Positions 1 to 10,341 are shown, counted from the stretch's first letter. The stretch is 64,000 nucleotides of DNA from Euborellia annulipes (GCA_023213315.1 JAKCPI010000839.1:62001-126000), one strand, 5' to 3'. The notes: generated by a model not told the origin, from the sequence alone. Translations and numbers: made by a program.

Positions 1-90
1 AAGTTGCGTGTATTCTAATGGGGGAACACTAACGCCATCTGGTGCCGCCTCGAGTCAATCGTGTTTTAACGGTTTTCCGAGACGCGCACC
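1..90 (+). mobile_element. Right end of TTAA-type MITE (family M1), cut by window edge
   Basis: The segment matches the last 90 bases of the full M1 copy at 11594-11995, including the stretch around GCCGCCT and the terminus GAGACGCGCACC. It is followed by TTAA at 91-94, the same flank as the complete copy. The left part lies outside the window. No coding capacity is visible. Confidence 0.7.
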
Positions 91-94
91 TTAA

Positions 95-915
95 TGTCAA
101 AAGAGAGTACCTTCCAAAAAAAACTCTTATTAATTCCTCACAGAGATAAACCATGATTGCGTGACTAAGTATCTATTAAGCAGAAATTATCAAATTAAAT
201 AAATAGTAAAGGTAAAAATAAAAGAAAAATATTCCAATATTTTTAAGTCTAAAGTCAAAAATCGGTTTCACTCAAGGAGGGGACTTCCAAGTCCCGTAGT
301 GTGGTTCAAACGGGGGTCAATCTCAAGGGAGGATGAGGTTATAGGTTAAGAAAGAACAGGGAAGTTGTCTGTGAGTGTGTGTGTGTTTGCGTTACCACTA
401 CCAGTCTCGTCTGTCTTTTTCCTAACTCCCTTTTCCTGCCCTTCGATCACCCATTGCTACATTCCCATCTAAACTTGGAAAAACTAATTTGCCCTGAAAC
501 TTTGCGGGAGTCGCGAGCTTCGCATTCCCCCTCTCTATATGTCTGTCTGTTGTGAAGTGAGCGACACACAACTCTAGACGATTGGGATGGGTTGGGAGCC
601 TGGAGGGGTGAAGCTTCTTCTTTCATTCCCTCCTCGTCATGTCTTCAAGTCGTGGCAATATTTTTTCTTTTATCACGTCTAAGCTTTATCACACGCACAC
701 ATATAGACAGACTTAACTCTCGACAATACAATTCACCCCATCCCCTCCCCCTCCCCACTACTCCTCTAAGCACATACATATTGCATTTAATACAATGGAA
801 GTGGGCAGATTTGTAAGGCTTTTTTTTTTTTAAATGTCAAAATAAATAAAAGTATAGAAAATGATTAGATATGTATAAATTACATATTTAATATTGTTTT
901 AAATTAGTTTTATTA
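95..915. other. Non-repetitive spacer with a less AT-rich stretch
   Basis: The stretch 300-800 is more GC-balanced than its surroundings and matches no other part of the window. It has a short GT run near 378-392 and C-rich tracts near 738-760. A 74-codon frame (592-816) has no recognisable domain and is probably chance. It could be a noncoding conserved region or an untranslated exon; nothing decides this. Confidence 0.3.
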
Positions 916-927
916 TAAACTTAAATG

Positions 928-1182
928 CAGGGGCGTATATAAGGGGGGGGGGGCGGCCCCCCCGAAATTTCCCAAACACATATACATATATAGGGATATA
1001 CAGACATTAGCGCAACAAATTTTTCCGCAGGATGGAAAACTTTGGTTCCGCAAAAGAAAAAATGTTCCGCAAAAAATTTCGTGTGAAAAAAATTTTGTTT
1101 CTTAAAAAAAAAATTTTCCGCAGAAAAATTTTTGAGTTCGGCCCCCCCCCACCCCCGAAAAAAATTTCTATATACGCCCCTG
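928..1182. mobile_element. hAT-type MITE with 8-bp target duplication
   Basis: The ends are inverted copies of CAGGGGCGTATATA. The element is flanked by an exact 8-bp direct repeat, CTTAAATG (920-927 and 1183-1190). Eight-bp duplications and CAGNG-type ends are characteristic of the hAT superfamily. Runs of G and C sit just inside each end. The 97-codon frame across it is not a transposase. The right half resembles 61,200-61,310. Confidence 0.85.
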
Positions 1183-1453
1183 CTTAAATGGGTTGAATAT
1201 TGAAAATGAATCATGTAAAAAATTTTCTCTACGATTTTGTTAATCGCTAATAAAGAGAAAGTGCATTTAGTCGTCTATTCAGACTAACAATTGTAAGACC
1301 CAGTCTCCTTTCCCCTTTAACTATAAAACCTAAAAAAGTTTAAAAAAAGAAATACTAAGTAATGATCATACAAGAAAAAATGAGAGAGATAGTCACTTAA
1401 AGAACCCATTATTCTCAGAAACTATTAAATCGAGCCAAAAATAACAATAAAAA

Positions 1454-2150
1454 ATCTGGTGTGACTGGCGCACAGCACACAACTTTCTCTTACCTTCGGT
1501 AATCGAATGTTGTGTACTGTGCTTGTCACACCAGATTTTTTGTGTCGACATGTATTTAGTTTCCGACAGTACGGTACATTCGATTTTCAAGATGTAAAAT
1601 TTATAAGTATGACAAAATATTTATATTTTGTTACCATGGCAACCATTTCTCCTATCTTTTCTATGGAGAACAAGAGTAAAGTGGTCTTCAGAAGATTTCA
1701 ATCACAAAATGAGAATATACATTTTAAAGAGAATCTAAAAAATAATTGATTTTTGAATTTAAAAAAAAATCGTTGGAGCAAATTTTGAAAAAATCGAAAA
1801 AAAACTGAAAAAGTGCATCAGTAAAGTACTAGTACTCTTTGGTCGATTTTGGTCAAAAGCTTCGTGTTAGGTCCCATGGGGGTGCCTAACTTAAATATAA
1901 AATTTCAACCTCCTAACTCTTTTCGTTCTTGAGATATTTTGTTCACAGACACACACACACACAGACAGACACACACACAGACACACACACAGACACACAG
2001 ACAGACCATGTCGCGAAAACCACTTTTTTGGATTCAGGGGACTTCAAAACGTGAAGATCCATCAAAATCTCGACATCGAATTTTTGACATGAATCCAATA
2101 CTTTCTCTCTCTATATATATTAACATATATATAGAGGTAAGAGAAAGTAA
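1454..2150 (+). mobile_element. Family A non-autonomous element, longest uninterrupted copy
   Basis: The left end (1454-1536) is a long imperfect hairpin whose arms begin ATCTGGTGTGAC and end GTCACACCAGAT. A middle portion contains TTACCATGGCAACC. A CA/CAGA microsatellite lies at about 1948-2007. The right end is a second hairpin, TATATATTAACATATATA followed by GGTAAGAGAAAGTAA. The same parts recur in order at 26489, 37519, 42275 and 51751. No coding frame is conserved. Two terminal hairpins plus a GTCT-type microsatellite resemble Helentron-associated (DINE-1-like) elements; this class assignment is inference. Confidence 0.8.
1948..2007. repeat. CA/CAGA microsatellite inside Family A
   Basis: Interrupted runs of ACAC and CAGACAGA form the internal microsatellite of Family A. 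Shorter versions sit at the same position in the copies at 27355, 37948, 42548 and 52441, so the tract is part of the element and varies in length between copies. Confidence 0.85.
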
Positions 2151-2204
2151 AAAAAAATCAATAAAATTATTTTCTATTTTTATTCTATTCATCAAATTAA
2201 TAAT

Positions 2205-2228
2205 AAAAAAAAAAAAAAAAAAAAAAAA
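2205..2228. repeat. Poly(A) tract of 24
   Basis: An uninterrupted A run about 55 bases after the end of the Family A copy. Similar pure A or T tracts occur at 15302-15320, 24599-24619, 52138-52163 and 54720-54747. The last is the tail of a SINE; the others have no clear owner. Confidence 0.8.
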
Positions 2229-2322
2229 CTGAATTACATCATCTAAGTGTACTTCAAACAATTTTCACAAAATATTACTGATATACTTTTTAAAAGAGCA
2301 TCTAATTAATAATTGATATATG

Positions 2323-2570
2323 GGCCCTGTTATGCAATAGTGGGTCAAGCGTCAAAAAATTCAAAATTGAGTTAAGCACGGAATATTGTTTCAAATGCTT
2401 TAATTAATAGTATTTTTTATGAAATATGTCCTAAAAAAATTTATATTTAATGTTGCTTGCACAATTGACAAGAAAAATTATATATATTTCAATGTAAACA
2501 AAAAACTTTATTGTTGATTTTCTCAAAACTCGATGTTTGGTCTTTGACACACCATTGCATAACAGGGTTC
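2323..2570. mobile_element. TIR element (248 bp) with 7-bp flanking repeat
   Basis: The ends are inverted copies sharing CCCTGTTATGCAAT and continuing with similarity for roughly 25 bases. The flanks carry an exact direct repeat, ATATATG (2316-2322 and 2571-2577). The interior is AT-rich and noncoding. A 7-bp duplication does not settle the superfamily; hAT- or P-like are both possible. Confidence 0.75.
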
Positions 2571-2612
2571 ATATATGAATTTTAATCTAAAAAGAAAGAT
2601 TTAATTTCAGTT

Positions 2613-2815
2613 ACCATGGCAACCATTTCTCCTATCTTTCCTATGAAGAACAAAAGTAAAGTGGTATTTAGAAGATTTCAAAGGCAAAATGAGAATGGGC
2701 CATGGGACCAGCCATCCTCGCTGGGGGGGGGGGGGACATGGGACCGGCTATCCTCGGGGGGCCTATATTTTTTCAATTTTTCTTGGGTCGGGGAGCTATT
2801 CTTTTTACAATTACA
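2613..2815 (+). mobile_element. Family A fragment joined to a hAT-family fragment
   Basis: Positions 2613-2697 match the middle of Family A (TTACCATGGCAACC and following). From 2698 the sequence changes abruptly to a G-rich piece with two copies of CATGGGACC. This matches, in reverse, the interior of the miniature hAT at 13389-13541, including the CAATTTTTCTTGG segment. Both are fragments and the join is an insertion or deletion junction. Confidence 0.65.
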
Positions 2816-3159
2816 ATAACTTTACCTGCCTCACCTATGGTTGGTGGGCAAAGTTAATATTAATTTAATTAACATCTATCTCATGAACAGTAAAATTCCC
2901 TATCTTAGAACATTTAACAACAATATTTAAGAATAAGACAAGAAGATATATAGTTGTGATAAATTCATTAGTAGAAAAATATTATGTTTTATATTACTAG
3001 TTAAGATGAAATTTTATAATGCAAACAGATATGGGATTTCACATGGAAGGGAAACCAGTAGGTGGGTTGCGCAGCTAGTATATATATTTATTAAAAAACA
3101 TTTTGCATTATTTTTCTTAAGTAAAATTTACGTCTTTTAATTAAAAAAAATATCAACAA

Positions 3160-3534
3160 GGATCATTAAGGTGAAGATAAGGTGAGATAATGGATAGGTA
3201 CCTGATAATGAAAGGATCACTAGCATGGCGTCCGAAGCCAGAGAGGAGAGGAGAGTCAGGACGTTGGCGCTTGATCAAAACGAAGCCATCGGATGAAAGG
3301 TCTGTCGTTTGCAGGTTGATAGATAAGCACTGGACAATGATAACTTGGATAAACACTGGATAAAGGAAAACTTTTTTTGATTAGCACTTAATAAAAGAAA
3401 ACTTAGTTGCAAATTTGGAAGCGCGATAAGCTAGAATTTGATAGACTTTAATCGAAGCCCTCTCGGCAACTGAATAGATCTAATGCAATCAAGCAGCAAG
3501 AAGATGCCAAGGCACTGATTTAAAAGACCTTCTC
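3160..3534. other. Unique, less AT-rich segment upstream of promoter-like motifs
   Basis: This segment has no match elsewhere in the window and a more balanced base composition than its surroundings. A 67-codon frame on the minus strand (3153-3356) has no recognisable domain. It could be the upstream part of a promoter or a noncoding conserved element. Confidence 0.3.
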
Positions 3535-3725
3535 TGATTGGCTGAGCTCCTCACAAGTTGGCCAATCATAGAAGGCGGGATATCTCAAATGCAAACGAAG
3601 AAAGTGGAAAGTGGTGGAACCTTCTAGGCGCCTTTTATCACTATGATAGACACAAGGCACACATTATAAAAGGAAATTACTCTCTCTGATTCATCTTCTT
3701 GAAATTCTTTCCCTATGACGTCATA
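3535..3725 (+). promoter_or_regulatory. Candidate Pol II promoter: CCAAT boxes, TATA box, CRE
   Basis: GATTGG and GGCCAATC (CCAAT boxes in both orientations) lie at 3536-3570. A heat-shock-like GGAACCTTCTAGG sits at about 3617-3629, a canonical TATAAAAGG at 3665-3673, and a perfect CRE, TGACGTCA, at 3717-3724. The spacing suits a start near 3695. No open frame follows before AT-rich DNA. It may be a solitary LTR, a first untranslated exon, or chance. Confidence 0.4.
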
Positions 3726-4105
3726 AAGGTGGGAAAATTGAATAATAAAATTTGAATAATAATTAAAAATATAATTGTAAAAATTTTTTTAATTTAATTT
3801 ATTTCAGAATTTAATAACCTAATTAATGATTTATTAATAGAGTTTTTGAAATGAATCCAATAATTTCTTTCATTGTTAATATTTATATAATGATTATTAT
3901 TAATTTATTCTATATACTTTTTAATTTTATTTTTTAATAAACTTGTATTAAAAATATGGTCTTTGTAACAGGAGTGATCAGGAAAATAGAATAGTAAAGG
4001 AGTGTTTTGGCGCCAAGAAAAAAAAAATAACCTCCTCTCTGTTTTTAATCTCCGGGTATATTCTTTGGTAATTTATCATATAAATTAAGAGGATATCTAT
4101 CTCAT
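3726..4105. other. AT-rich spacer
   Basis: Very AT-rich sequence with no repeat structure, frame or motif that can be supported, apart from short A and T runs. Confidence 0.5.
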
Positions 4106-4111
4106 ATTGTC

Positions 4112-4345
4112 AGGCTGATTAGTGCTGCGACCCTGTGGAGACTTTTAGAATTATAAGTATAATTTTTAAAGTTTTCACAAGAGTGCAGCACAAATCAGAT
4201 ATTTTATTCAATTATAAAGATTTTCTTTCTATACACAATATAACACGGCATTATTTCCAAATACACGTATTTCGAAATTCACTGAAGAAGGGGTGCCGAT
4301 ACATCTCTGAAATATTTGGAAATTTTATATTGCTTTGTAAACTAA
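4112..4345 (+). mobile_element. Decayed Penelope-like segment with hammerhead relic
   Basis: A short inverted pair (CTGATTAGTGCTGC near 4112 and GCAGCACAAATCAG near 4186) precedes CTGAAGA at 4282-4288. This is followed by a GG...CC stem and GATACATC, the layout of a hammerhead core with substitutions in CTGATGA and GAAAC. By analogy with better copies at 27.8, 57.6 and 57.9 kb it is a relic. The 74-codon frame across it is not meaningful. Confidence 0.4.
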
Positions 4346-4398
4346 TAAAAAATTCCTGAAAATTTAACGTTTTTCTTTCTCAAATAAACCAACTTCAG

Positions 4399-4500
4399 CC
4401 AGTGGCGTAGCGAGGGGGGGGGGGGTCATCATGTCCCGGGCGCTACTCACAAAGGGGCGCCAAACGGATCGCAAAACAAAAAATTGTTGGAAAATTTTTA
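4399..4500 (+). mobile_element. hAT-type element, left end only
   Basis: CAGTGGCGTAGCGAGG begins at 4399 and is followed by a G run, the same opening as other hAT MITEs in this window. No matching right end was found downstream, so this is a truncated copy. Its right boundary is approximate. Confidence 0.5.
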
Positions 4501-4611
4501 TTTTTATTATAATTGATTTCTGGAAAATATATTTTAAATTTAGTACCAGTGTAATATAATAATTTTGTATATTTTACATATTATATGGTTTTAGTTACTG
4601 ATAAGTCTAGA

Positions 4612-4790
4612 TTTTTTTTTTTCTTTTTTTTCTAAAACACACAACACTTTTTTCTCATTCATACTCGCATTCACACAGTCTTTTCGAGGGGGCTCGCTGG
4701 TGTAGCGGGCTAGGGTGTCGGCGTCCTCTTCGCCTACTTTTTTAAAGCACAAGCTCCGAAATTTCTCCTTTTCCTCTCTCACCCTCTGAA
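4612..4790 (-). mobile_element. tRNA-derived SINE fragments, minus strand
   Basis: Read on the minus strand, 4612-4685 matches the 3' part of the SINE at 55461 (AAGACTGTGTGAATG, GAATGAGAAAAAAGTG, then an A-rich tail). It is preceded, at 4686-4735 on the plus strand, by GGCTCGCTGGTGTAGCGGGC, a tRNA-head-like stretch in the opposite orientation. Two SINE pieces are therefore joined. No target duplication was identified. Confidence 0.5.
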
Positions 4791-4799
4791 TTTTGCGAT

Positions 4800-5960
4800 T
4801 AAACTTCTAAGATTTTTATTCAATCAAAGAATCAAGAGACAAGATATTAAATAAAAATCAGAATTAAAAAAGAAAATTTTTATTATTAAAATGGAAAATT
4901 GGAAATTAATGTAGTTAGAAGATAAATAGCATTTTATTAAAATTTGTACTAAAACAGTAGTAAAAAATTGTTTGTAATGAAAAAACTAAATAAATTATTA
5001 ATCTTTTTAATAAAGTCATAAAACCTAAACTCGCTTGTTATATTAATTTCAAATTCGTTTTGGTTTTAAATAATGAATTCGGGTTATACACGAACCTTAT
5101 AACATCTTTATAAATATTAATATAATGAAAAATGTAACGCATCTTTTTAATACTCGATTTAATTTTTATATCTGAATCATCATCAAAAAATAGACATTTT
5201 TTTTTTTTTTTTAAGTAAACGAGAAAATAAATGCGAATTGTTTGCTTTATGAATATTTAATGATAAGAGATTATAAATGAACAACGAAATAAAATTAATC
5301 CTAAATATAAATAATGAATATCTTATCATAATGAAGGCATCTGAACCTCTTGTTTTGTCAAAGATGAATGAATAAATTAATTTTTAATTCGATTTGCATT
5401 TGTGAATTTTCGGTCGGTGTTAAAGCTTATCAGATAAAGATTAGTGCCGGAGAGAGATTGGAAGGGGAGTGATTTATTTTGGGTAGAGACCCCTAAAGGG
5501 CTTGACATAAGTCCTTTCGCTTCTTGGCAAGGCCTCTTGACAAATCGTTATAAGAATAGGTATAACAAGCCAGAGGCAAATTTAAAGGCACCTGATACTT
5601 AAAAAAAAGGGGGGGGGGGATATGTCACCGCGATATATAAATTAATAAAAAGTCAAATTTTAAACAAATAATAAAAAGGATTTTTAGTAAATACAAATAT
5701 AAATAATATTGTAAGCGAGGTGAATAGCTGAATCAATATGTAGAAGGGTGAATAAAATTATGTTTAAATTTTTTGTTTAAAAAAAAAACATCAAGATATG
5801 AATCAATTATTTTTATAGTAAAAAATAATTTTATTAATACAGTATTTGGTCATCTTTTTCAGGCCAAATTTTAACAATTTAGAAGGAATTATAGCCTATT
5901 AAAGCTAGGAGGAGACGATTAACCGGGGGGGGGGGGGGATAAAACAGTTAAGCTTAAAAT
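4800..5960. other. AT-rich spacer with two G runs
   Basis: Mostly AT-rich sequence without supported genes. G runs at 5609-5619 and about 5924-5938 resemble those inside the hAT MITEs, but no paired ends were found around them. The stretch 5400-5590 is slightly more GC-balanced and unmatched in the window. Confidence 0.45.
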
Positions 5961-5966
5961 CCTGAA

Positions 5967-6259
5967 CAGTGGGGCGTCATTTTAAATTTTTCTTGGGGAG
6001 GGGGAGGGGCAAAATTTTTTTTCTTAAAATTTATTTACAAATACATAATATCTCAAATTTGACTAAAAGATATTTAATTTAAAAAACTTTTCAATTTTTT
6101 ACAGTTTACAGAGTAGTACAGTAGAGAGTACAGTACAGTTTTTTACCCGTAGAATTTGAAATATTTTATTTAAAAAGAATAATATAAAATTTAAAAAAAG
6201 TCAGAGATTTTGGGAAGGGAGCAAATGTCCCCTGCCCCCCCCCCCCAATGACAGCCTTG
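5967..6259. mobile_element. hAT-type MITE (293 bp)
   Basis: The left end is CAGTGGGGCGTCATT and the right end, read on the minus strand, is CAAGGCTGTCATT. The flanking octamers are ATCCTGAA (5959-5966) and ATTCTGAA (6260-6267), matching at seven of eight positions, as expected for an ageing 8-bp hAT duplication. G-rich and C-rich runs lie inside both ends. It has no coding capacity. Confidence 0.75.
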
Positions 6260-6574
6260 ATTCTGAATTAAAGGTGACTCGTGTTCAAATTCACCTCATG
6301 TCAAAAAATTATCCTCCTGAGAAAGGAAACGGGAATCCACCTAAGTATCTAGTATAATTTTAGAAATTGGTGGTTTTCAAACAACATCCTGGTTTAACGC
6401 AACAGATAAGTCTACTCAACGACACTATAGAATAGAGGAACCTAGAGGTACCAGTTACAATTTTTTTCGCTTCGTTGCAGCATCCAGAAGAGCCAGTATG
6501 GGATGGTATCAGATATTGGGCGCCTATCCGATAATCGGCTACTTTCACTTAATAATTAAATATTTAATTTTTCC

Positions 6575-6718
6575 GTAATTAAGATCTTTTTCGACAACGA
6601 AGGCCATTTAGACCTCTCTTCTCTCTCGTCTCCTTTTATTTCACCTGGATTCAATCCAATTGAAATAAATTTTTGCCGCATTAGACGAGATGCGAACCCG
6701 CGATCATTGGTCAAAAGG
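6575..6718 (-). mobile_element. tRNA-derived SINE (minus strand)
   Basis: On the minus strand a B-box-like GCGGGTTCGCATCTCG is followed by AAATTTATTTCAATTGG and by GGTCTAAATGGCC, then GTCGAAAAAGATCTTAA. This layout is shared with the SINE copies at 13724, 39636 and 60920. The tRNA 5' half is poorly preserved. No clear target duplication was seen. Confidence 0.6.
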
Positions 6719-6725
6719 CCTAATT

Positions 6726-7790
6726 ATTTTGTTTAAAATTGAATAGGGCTATATATATTTTAATGGAGATACTGTCTCCCTTTAGGCTTACTTTTTAAAA
6801 AATAAAAAAAACAATCTGGATAGGAAGGAGCGGAAAACACATGGGCAACCTATATCTCCTTGGGCGAGTGTTTGCAAGAGAAGCACAAAAGCACACAGAG
6901 GGAATCTGGAGTATATAAATACAATAACGAGAAAATCTGAGAAGAGAATATAAATAAAACAAAAGATCAATTATAAGCGGAATGCAGATCAATTCTGTCG
7001 AGTAAAAAAATAAGTCAAAAGTGTTTTGATATCCCTCTGGTGGGAATGAAAGGCTGGAACGGATGAATGATTTAGTCAAATAAAAACCTTTAATTATAGA
7101 GATTTTGAAAATGATTAAATTTTTTTATCTGTTTAAAAAATACCCTTGTTATATAATAAAATTATAAACTTGTAGTCAAGAAAATTTCTTTTTAAACTTA
7201 GTAAAAAATATTTTTCCAATGGGAATTGTTGTCATCTTTGTGGATTAAAAAATAAAAAGCTTTCTCTCTCTCTCTCTTTCTTTTTTCCTTCTTTCGATCT
7301 TCAACTTTACAAAATATTGTTATGTTTAAAAATTCGTAAAAAAAAAAATTATAAAGTTATTTTTTTTCTTTAAAAAAAAAATTGATAAAATTATCCTATA
7401 ATACACAAATATTCAAAGAAAGTTTTTGTAATGTTTATGTCTAAAATCCCAAAATAAATTTTTATTATCTGCTTTGTTATATGAACAGATTTGTTACTTG
7501 GTTAAAAAAGTAAAAAAAAAGTATAAAAATCAATTAATCAATTTAAGAGGATTAAAATATGGGATGACAAAAAATTTTTAAACGGATTGAAAAATTGATA
7601 ATAAAATTTATTTAAGATAAAAGAGAAATGGATTGAAGAAATGTTTGTTCATTCTATAGCAATATTATGATAGTAAAAAAATAATATAACGCAAAGTTGA
7701 GAAGAGACGGAATTATGTAGGAGAGAAAATCAGTTTCTATTGAAAGTAAACTCTCAATTTCAAATTATTTATATATGACCCTGAAATTAA
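6726..7790. other. AT-rich spacer
   Basis: No supported gene or element. It contains a CT run near 7261-7276 and several A and T homopolymers. Short frames on the minus strand between 6788 and 7079 lack any recognisable domain. Confidence 0.5.
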
Positions 7791-7800
7791 ATTAAAAAAA

Positions 7801-8326
7801 GGTAAGAGAAAGTTGTATGCTGTGCGACAGTCACACCAGATTTTTTGGATTCAGGGGACCTCAAAACGTGTATATCGGTCAAAATCTCGACATTGAATTT
7901 TTGAGATGAATCCAATACTTTCTCTCTATATATATATATTAACATATATACAGTGGCGTAACGTACACCCGCGCAAACCCCGCGATGCGGGGAGCCCCGT
8001 ATCTTGGGGGGGGGGGGGGCACGGGTCGGGCCGGGCTAAAAAACTGTATTTCCTCAGGGCTCCGATAAAAACTGAAAAATTTAGATAAAAAAAAAATAAT
8101 TCATGAAAATTTGTCTTTGAGAAGGCCCGGAGCCTCAACTCCGATAAAAACGGAAAAATTTAATGAAAATTTGTCTTTGAGAGGGGCCGGGGCCCTCAGG
8201 GAAATACGGTATTTAAAAAATATTTTTTCTATGGTCTAATAATAGGGCCCGAAATAAAGGTTGCGGGGGGGGGGCAGCTAAAAAACGTTACGCCACTGCA
8301 TATATAGAGTTAAGAGAAATTAAAAA
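7801..8326 (+). mobile_element. Family A copy with internal deletion, interrupted by a hAT
   Basis: It starts inside the 5' hairpin (GGTAAGAGAAAGTTG), runs to CACACCAGATTTTTT, then jumps directly to GGATTCAGGGGACCTC of the 3' half. The central part was therefore lost, apparently across a T-rich junction. The 3' hairpin is split by the hAT element at 7951-8298 and resumes as TAGAGTTAAGAGAAATTAAAAA. Confidence 0.8.
7951..8298. mobile_element. hAT-type MITE nested in Family A, exact 8-bp duplication
   Basis: The inverted ends are CAGTGGCGTAACGT and ACGTTACGCCACTG. The exact flanking octamer is CATATATA (7943-7950 and 8299-8306), a site inside the 3' hairpin of Family A. The interior carries a direct duplication of a unit containing TCCGATAAAAAC, GAAAATTTGTCTTTGAGA and a GGCC-rich end, plus G runs near both ends. 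No transposase is encoded. Confidence 0.92.
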
Positions 8327-8334
8327 TGTGCTTT

Positions 8335-8575
8335 TTATTTGGAAGAATGCAAATTGGGTCTTTATTTCCCAACAAGTTGGCAGCATTTAAGATTTGGCTA
8401 CTTGGTTTCTATCTCTCTCATGGTGATCCATATTTCTCGACCATTTTCCCCCGAGTCCGAATGCCAAGACAAAAAGGTAATTAGAAATCGTGGGAACGGC
8501 AGTTTAATTAGATCCGGTCATATGATTCCTTCTGGGGGCATTTTTTTATTGATTCATTGTGGGTGGTGGTGAAAT
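8335..8575. promoter_or_regulatory. Candidate conserved noncoding element with POU octamer
   Basis: This non-repetitive, GC-balanced island contains a perfect octamer ATGCAAAT (8347-8354) and two TAATTA-type homeodomain sites (near 8480 and 8505). There is no open frame of note. Motif content suggests a developmental enhancer, but this rests on motifs alone. Confidence 0.35.
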
Positions 8576-8625
8576 ATATGTATATGTATATAACAAATAA
8601 ATAAACGAAATTCAATTGAAATGTT
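8548..8625. repeat. Diverged direct repeat, first copy
   Basis: TTCATTGTGGGTGGTGGT and the following ATAAATAAAC and AATTCAATTGA match 9027-9105 (TTCATTGTGAGTGATGGT with the same continuation). The two copies lie about 480 bases apart in the same orientation, suggesting an old local duplication. Confidence 0.6.
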
Positions 8626-9026
8626 TTTACGTGAATGATTATAAGATCTTTTATAAGAGATGAAAAAAAGAATACACCCTGTATATTTTCTGCAAATGAA
8701 TACCATTTTTATTTCTTTCGTTAAAAATATTGAATTGAAACTCATGGTTTCTATTAAAAATTTTTAATTAAAAATATATAAGACCTTTTAATTATCGTAT
8801 CAATTATAGAAGAAAAACATATACTGAAAAGATGTTTTATAAAGAGAGGGGACGAAAAAAAAAAAACGATTTGACTTCTCATTATAATTCCCACCATCCC
8901 ATTATGAATAATGAATACGATCTAGAAGACACCACTTATCTTTTTTCATAATTATAAAGCAAAATTATTTAATTTTTTTAAATTAAAGAAATTTGACGTT
9001 TTACATCAACATTTGCATCCCTTAAT

Positions 9027-9105
9027 ATTAATCATTCATTGTGAGTGATGGTGTATTTGTATATAATAAATAAATACACGGAATTCAATTGATTAATAAT
9101 ATTAA
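9027..9105. repeat. Diverged direct repeat, second copy
   Basis: Partner of 8548-8625. The shared core is TTCATTGTG, TATATAA, ATAAATAAA and GAATTCAATTGA in the same order. Flanking sequence differs. Confidence 0.6.
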
Positions 9106-9109
9106 GCAT

Positions 9110-9690
9110 ATTGCTCTTTGTTTCGATTGTTGACAATAGCGAGACAAAATAAATGGAATTTGTTTAATGTTTTAGGGAAAAAAATGTGGGTACAAAACTA
9201 AATTTCATAGAATGTCAAGCTAGTTTGTATTATTATAATATATATTTTATGAGAGAGATCCATCAACACTATTTTTGCGGTTGAGAGAGGTTTTATTCAC
9301 GTAAATGAAATTTTTAATCTCGTCAGATAATTTATTTTATTTACGCATTTAGTAAATTTAATCAAACGATATGTCAGGCATAAAATAAATTTTTTTTATT
9401 GTTCGTAGGTCAACTCTAAGCCTATAGCTTAAATGTTAGGATTGTTTCAAACAGTAATACATGTTCTTAAATTCATTATACAGTATGTAACAATCAAAAC
9501 AGTAAAAGAACAAATTAATGGGGTAATTTATTTGAAATCTTACGCGTGGTCACCAACAAAAAGTATATTTTCACTAGACTTCCGTATTAGTTAGAGGTCT
9601 GGAACTTGATATTCTGGGTCATTTCCAATGAGAACACATTATATTAAAACTAGACCAAAATAGACTTTTTAAATAAAACTAAAAGGTTTA
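9110..9690. other. AT-rich spacer
   Basis: No gene, inverted repeat or dispersed-repeat match could be supported here. Confidence 0.5.
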
Positions 9691-9703
9691 AAATTAAAAT
9701 ATA

Positions 9704-9985
9704 ATCAGGATTCGAAGGAGTTGCAGCTAGTAAATTAAAATTTAATTTAATTTTTTTATTCGCTGACTTTTCGGTCGTCAGTCACGACCTTCATCAGGGG
9801 CAAAAATTGTTAAATATAGACGATCTTGTATATTCTATGATTCATTCCACGAAGATCGTGATTGGCGACCGAAACGTTGGCGAATAAAAAAAAAAAAAAA
9901 AAATTGTGTGAAATTTTTATTTAATTTCCTGGCGGCAACACCCTTCGAATCCTGATTGAATCTCTACAGCCATAAAAAATGTAAG
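9704..9985. mobile_element. Penelope-like fold-back with hammerhead motifs
   Basis: Inverted arms begin AATCAGGATTCGAAGG (9703) and end CCTTCGAATCCTGATT (9957), with ATTCGC/GCGAAT at the inner ends. A right-hand tail of about 28 nt (9958-9985) is unpaired. The flanks share TAAAATATA (9695-9703) and TAAAAATATA (9986-9995), a probable duplication with a one-base indel. The left arm carries a minus-strand hammerhead; the right arm carries a copy whose CTGATGA has decayed. The structure matches the elements at 20626, 45688, 53336, 57563 and 63556. Confidence 0.65.
9762..9801 (-). ncRNA. Hammerhead ribozyme motif, slightly decayed
   Basis: On the minus strand CTGATGA (9797-9791) is followed by a six-pair stem GGTCGT/ACGACC and then GAAAAGTC in place of GAAACGTC. 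The core is otherwise intact. Cleavage activity is doubtful because of the substitution beside the GAA. Confidence 0.5.
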
Positions 9986-9999
9986 TAAAAATATAGAAA

Positions 10000-10215
10000 A
10001 AAATTTTAAAAAATCAGTTAATGTGTTTAAGGTTTTTTTTCGAAATCTGAGGACATCCATTAACCAGGGTGGACCCCAATTGATTGGTCAATTGAAATAA
10101 ATTAAATCTCGCTTTTATTTAAAATGAACTAAAAAAAAAAAAAAAACAGAAATAATTTTAATCTTGTTGTTAAAATAAATTAAAATGTTAATATAATTGT
10201 TGGTATAATTGTTTA
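10000..10215. other. AT-rich spacer
   Basis: Homopolymer-rich AT sequence including an A run at about 10131-10146. Nothing else is supported. Confidence 0.5.
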
Positions 10216-10223
10216 AAAAATTT

Positions 10224-10341
10224 ACTACTTAAATAAAAGCATGGGGCGCTCATTGATAGTAAGGATTTAATTAGAACTACCTTATGAACAATTTTAAGTA
10301 AGATTCAATGAGCGCCCAACGGACGTTTTTATTTCAAGTCA
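10224..10341. mobile_element. Short fold-back element
   Basis: GGGCGCTCATTGA (near 10243) and TCAATGAGCGCCC (near 10305) are perfect inverse copies. Weaker pairing continues outward through the AAATAAAA and TTTTATTT stretches to roughly 35 bases per arm. No target duplication was recognised. It is probably a small MITE or fold-back. Confidence 0.5.

Noticed and set aside
3040..3082. Helitron 3' end (GCGCAGCTAGTATA)
   Set aside because: CTAGT is present, but no hairpin precedes it and no 5' end was found; similar CAGCTAGT words occur inside the fold-back arms at 57563.
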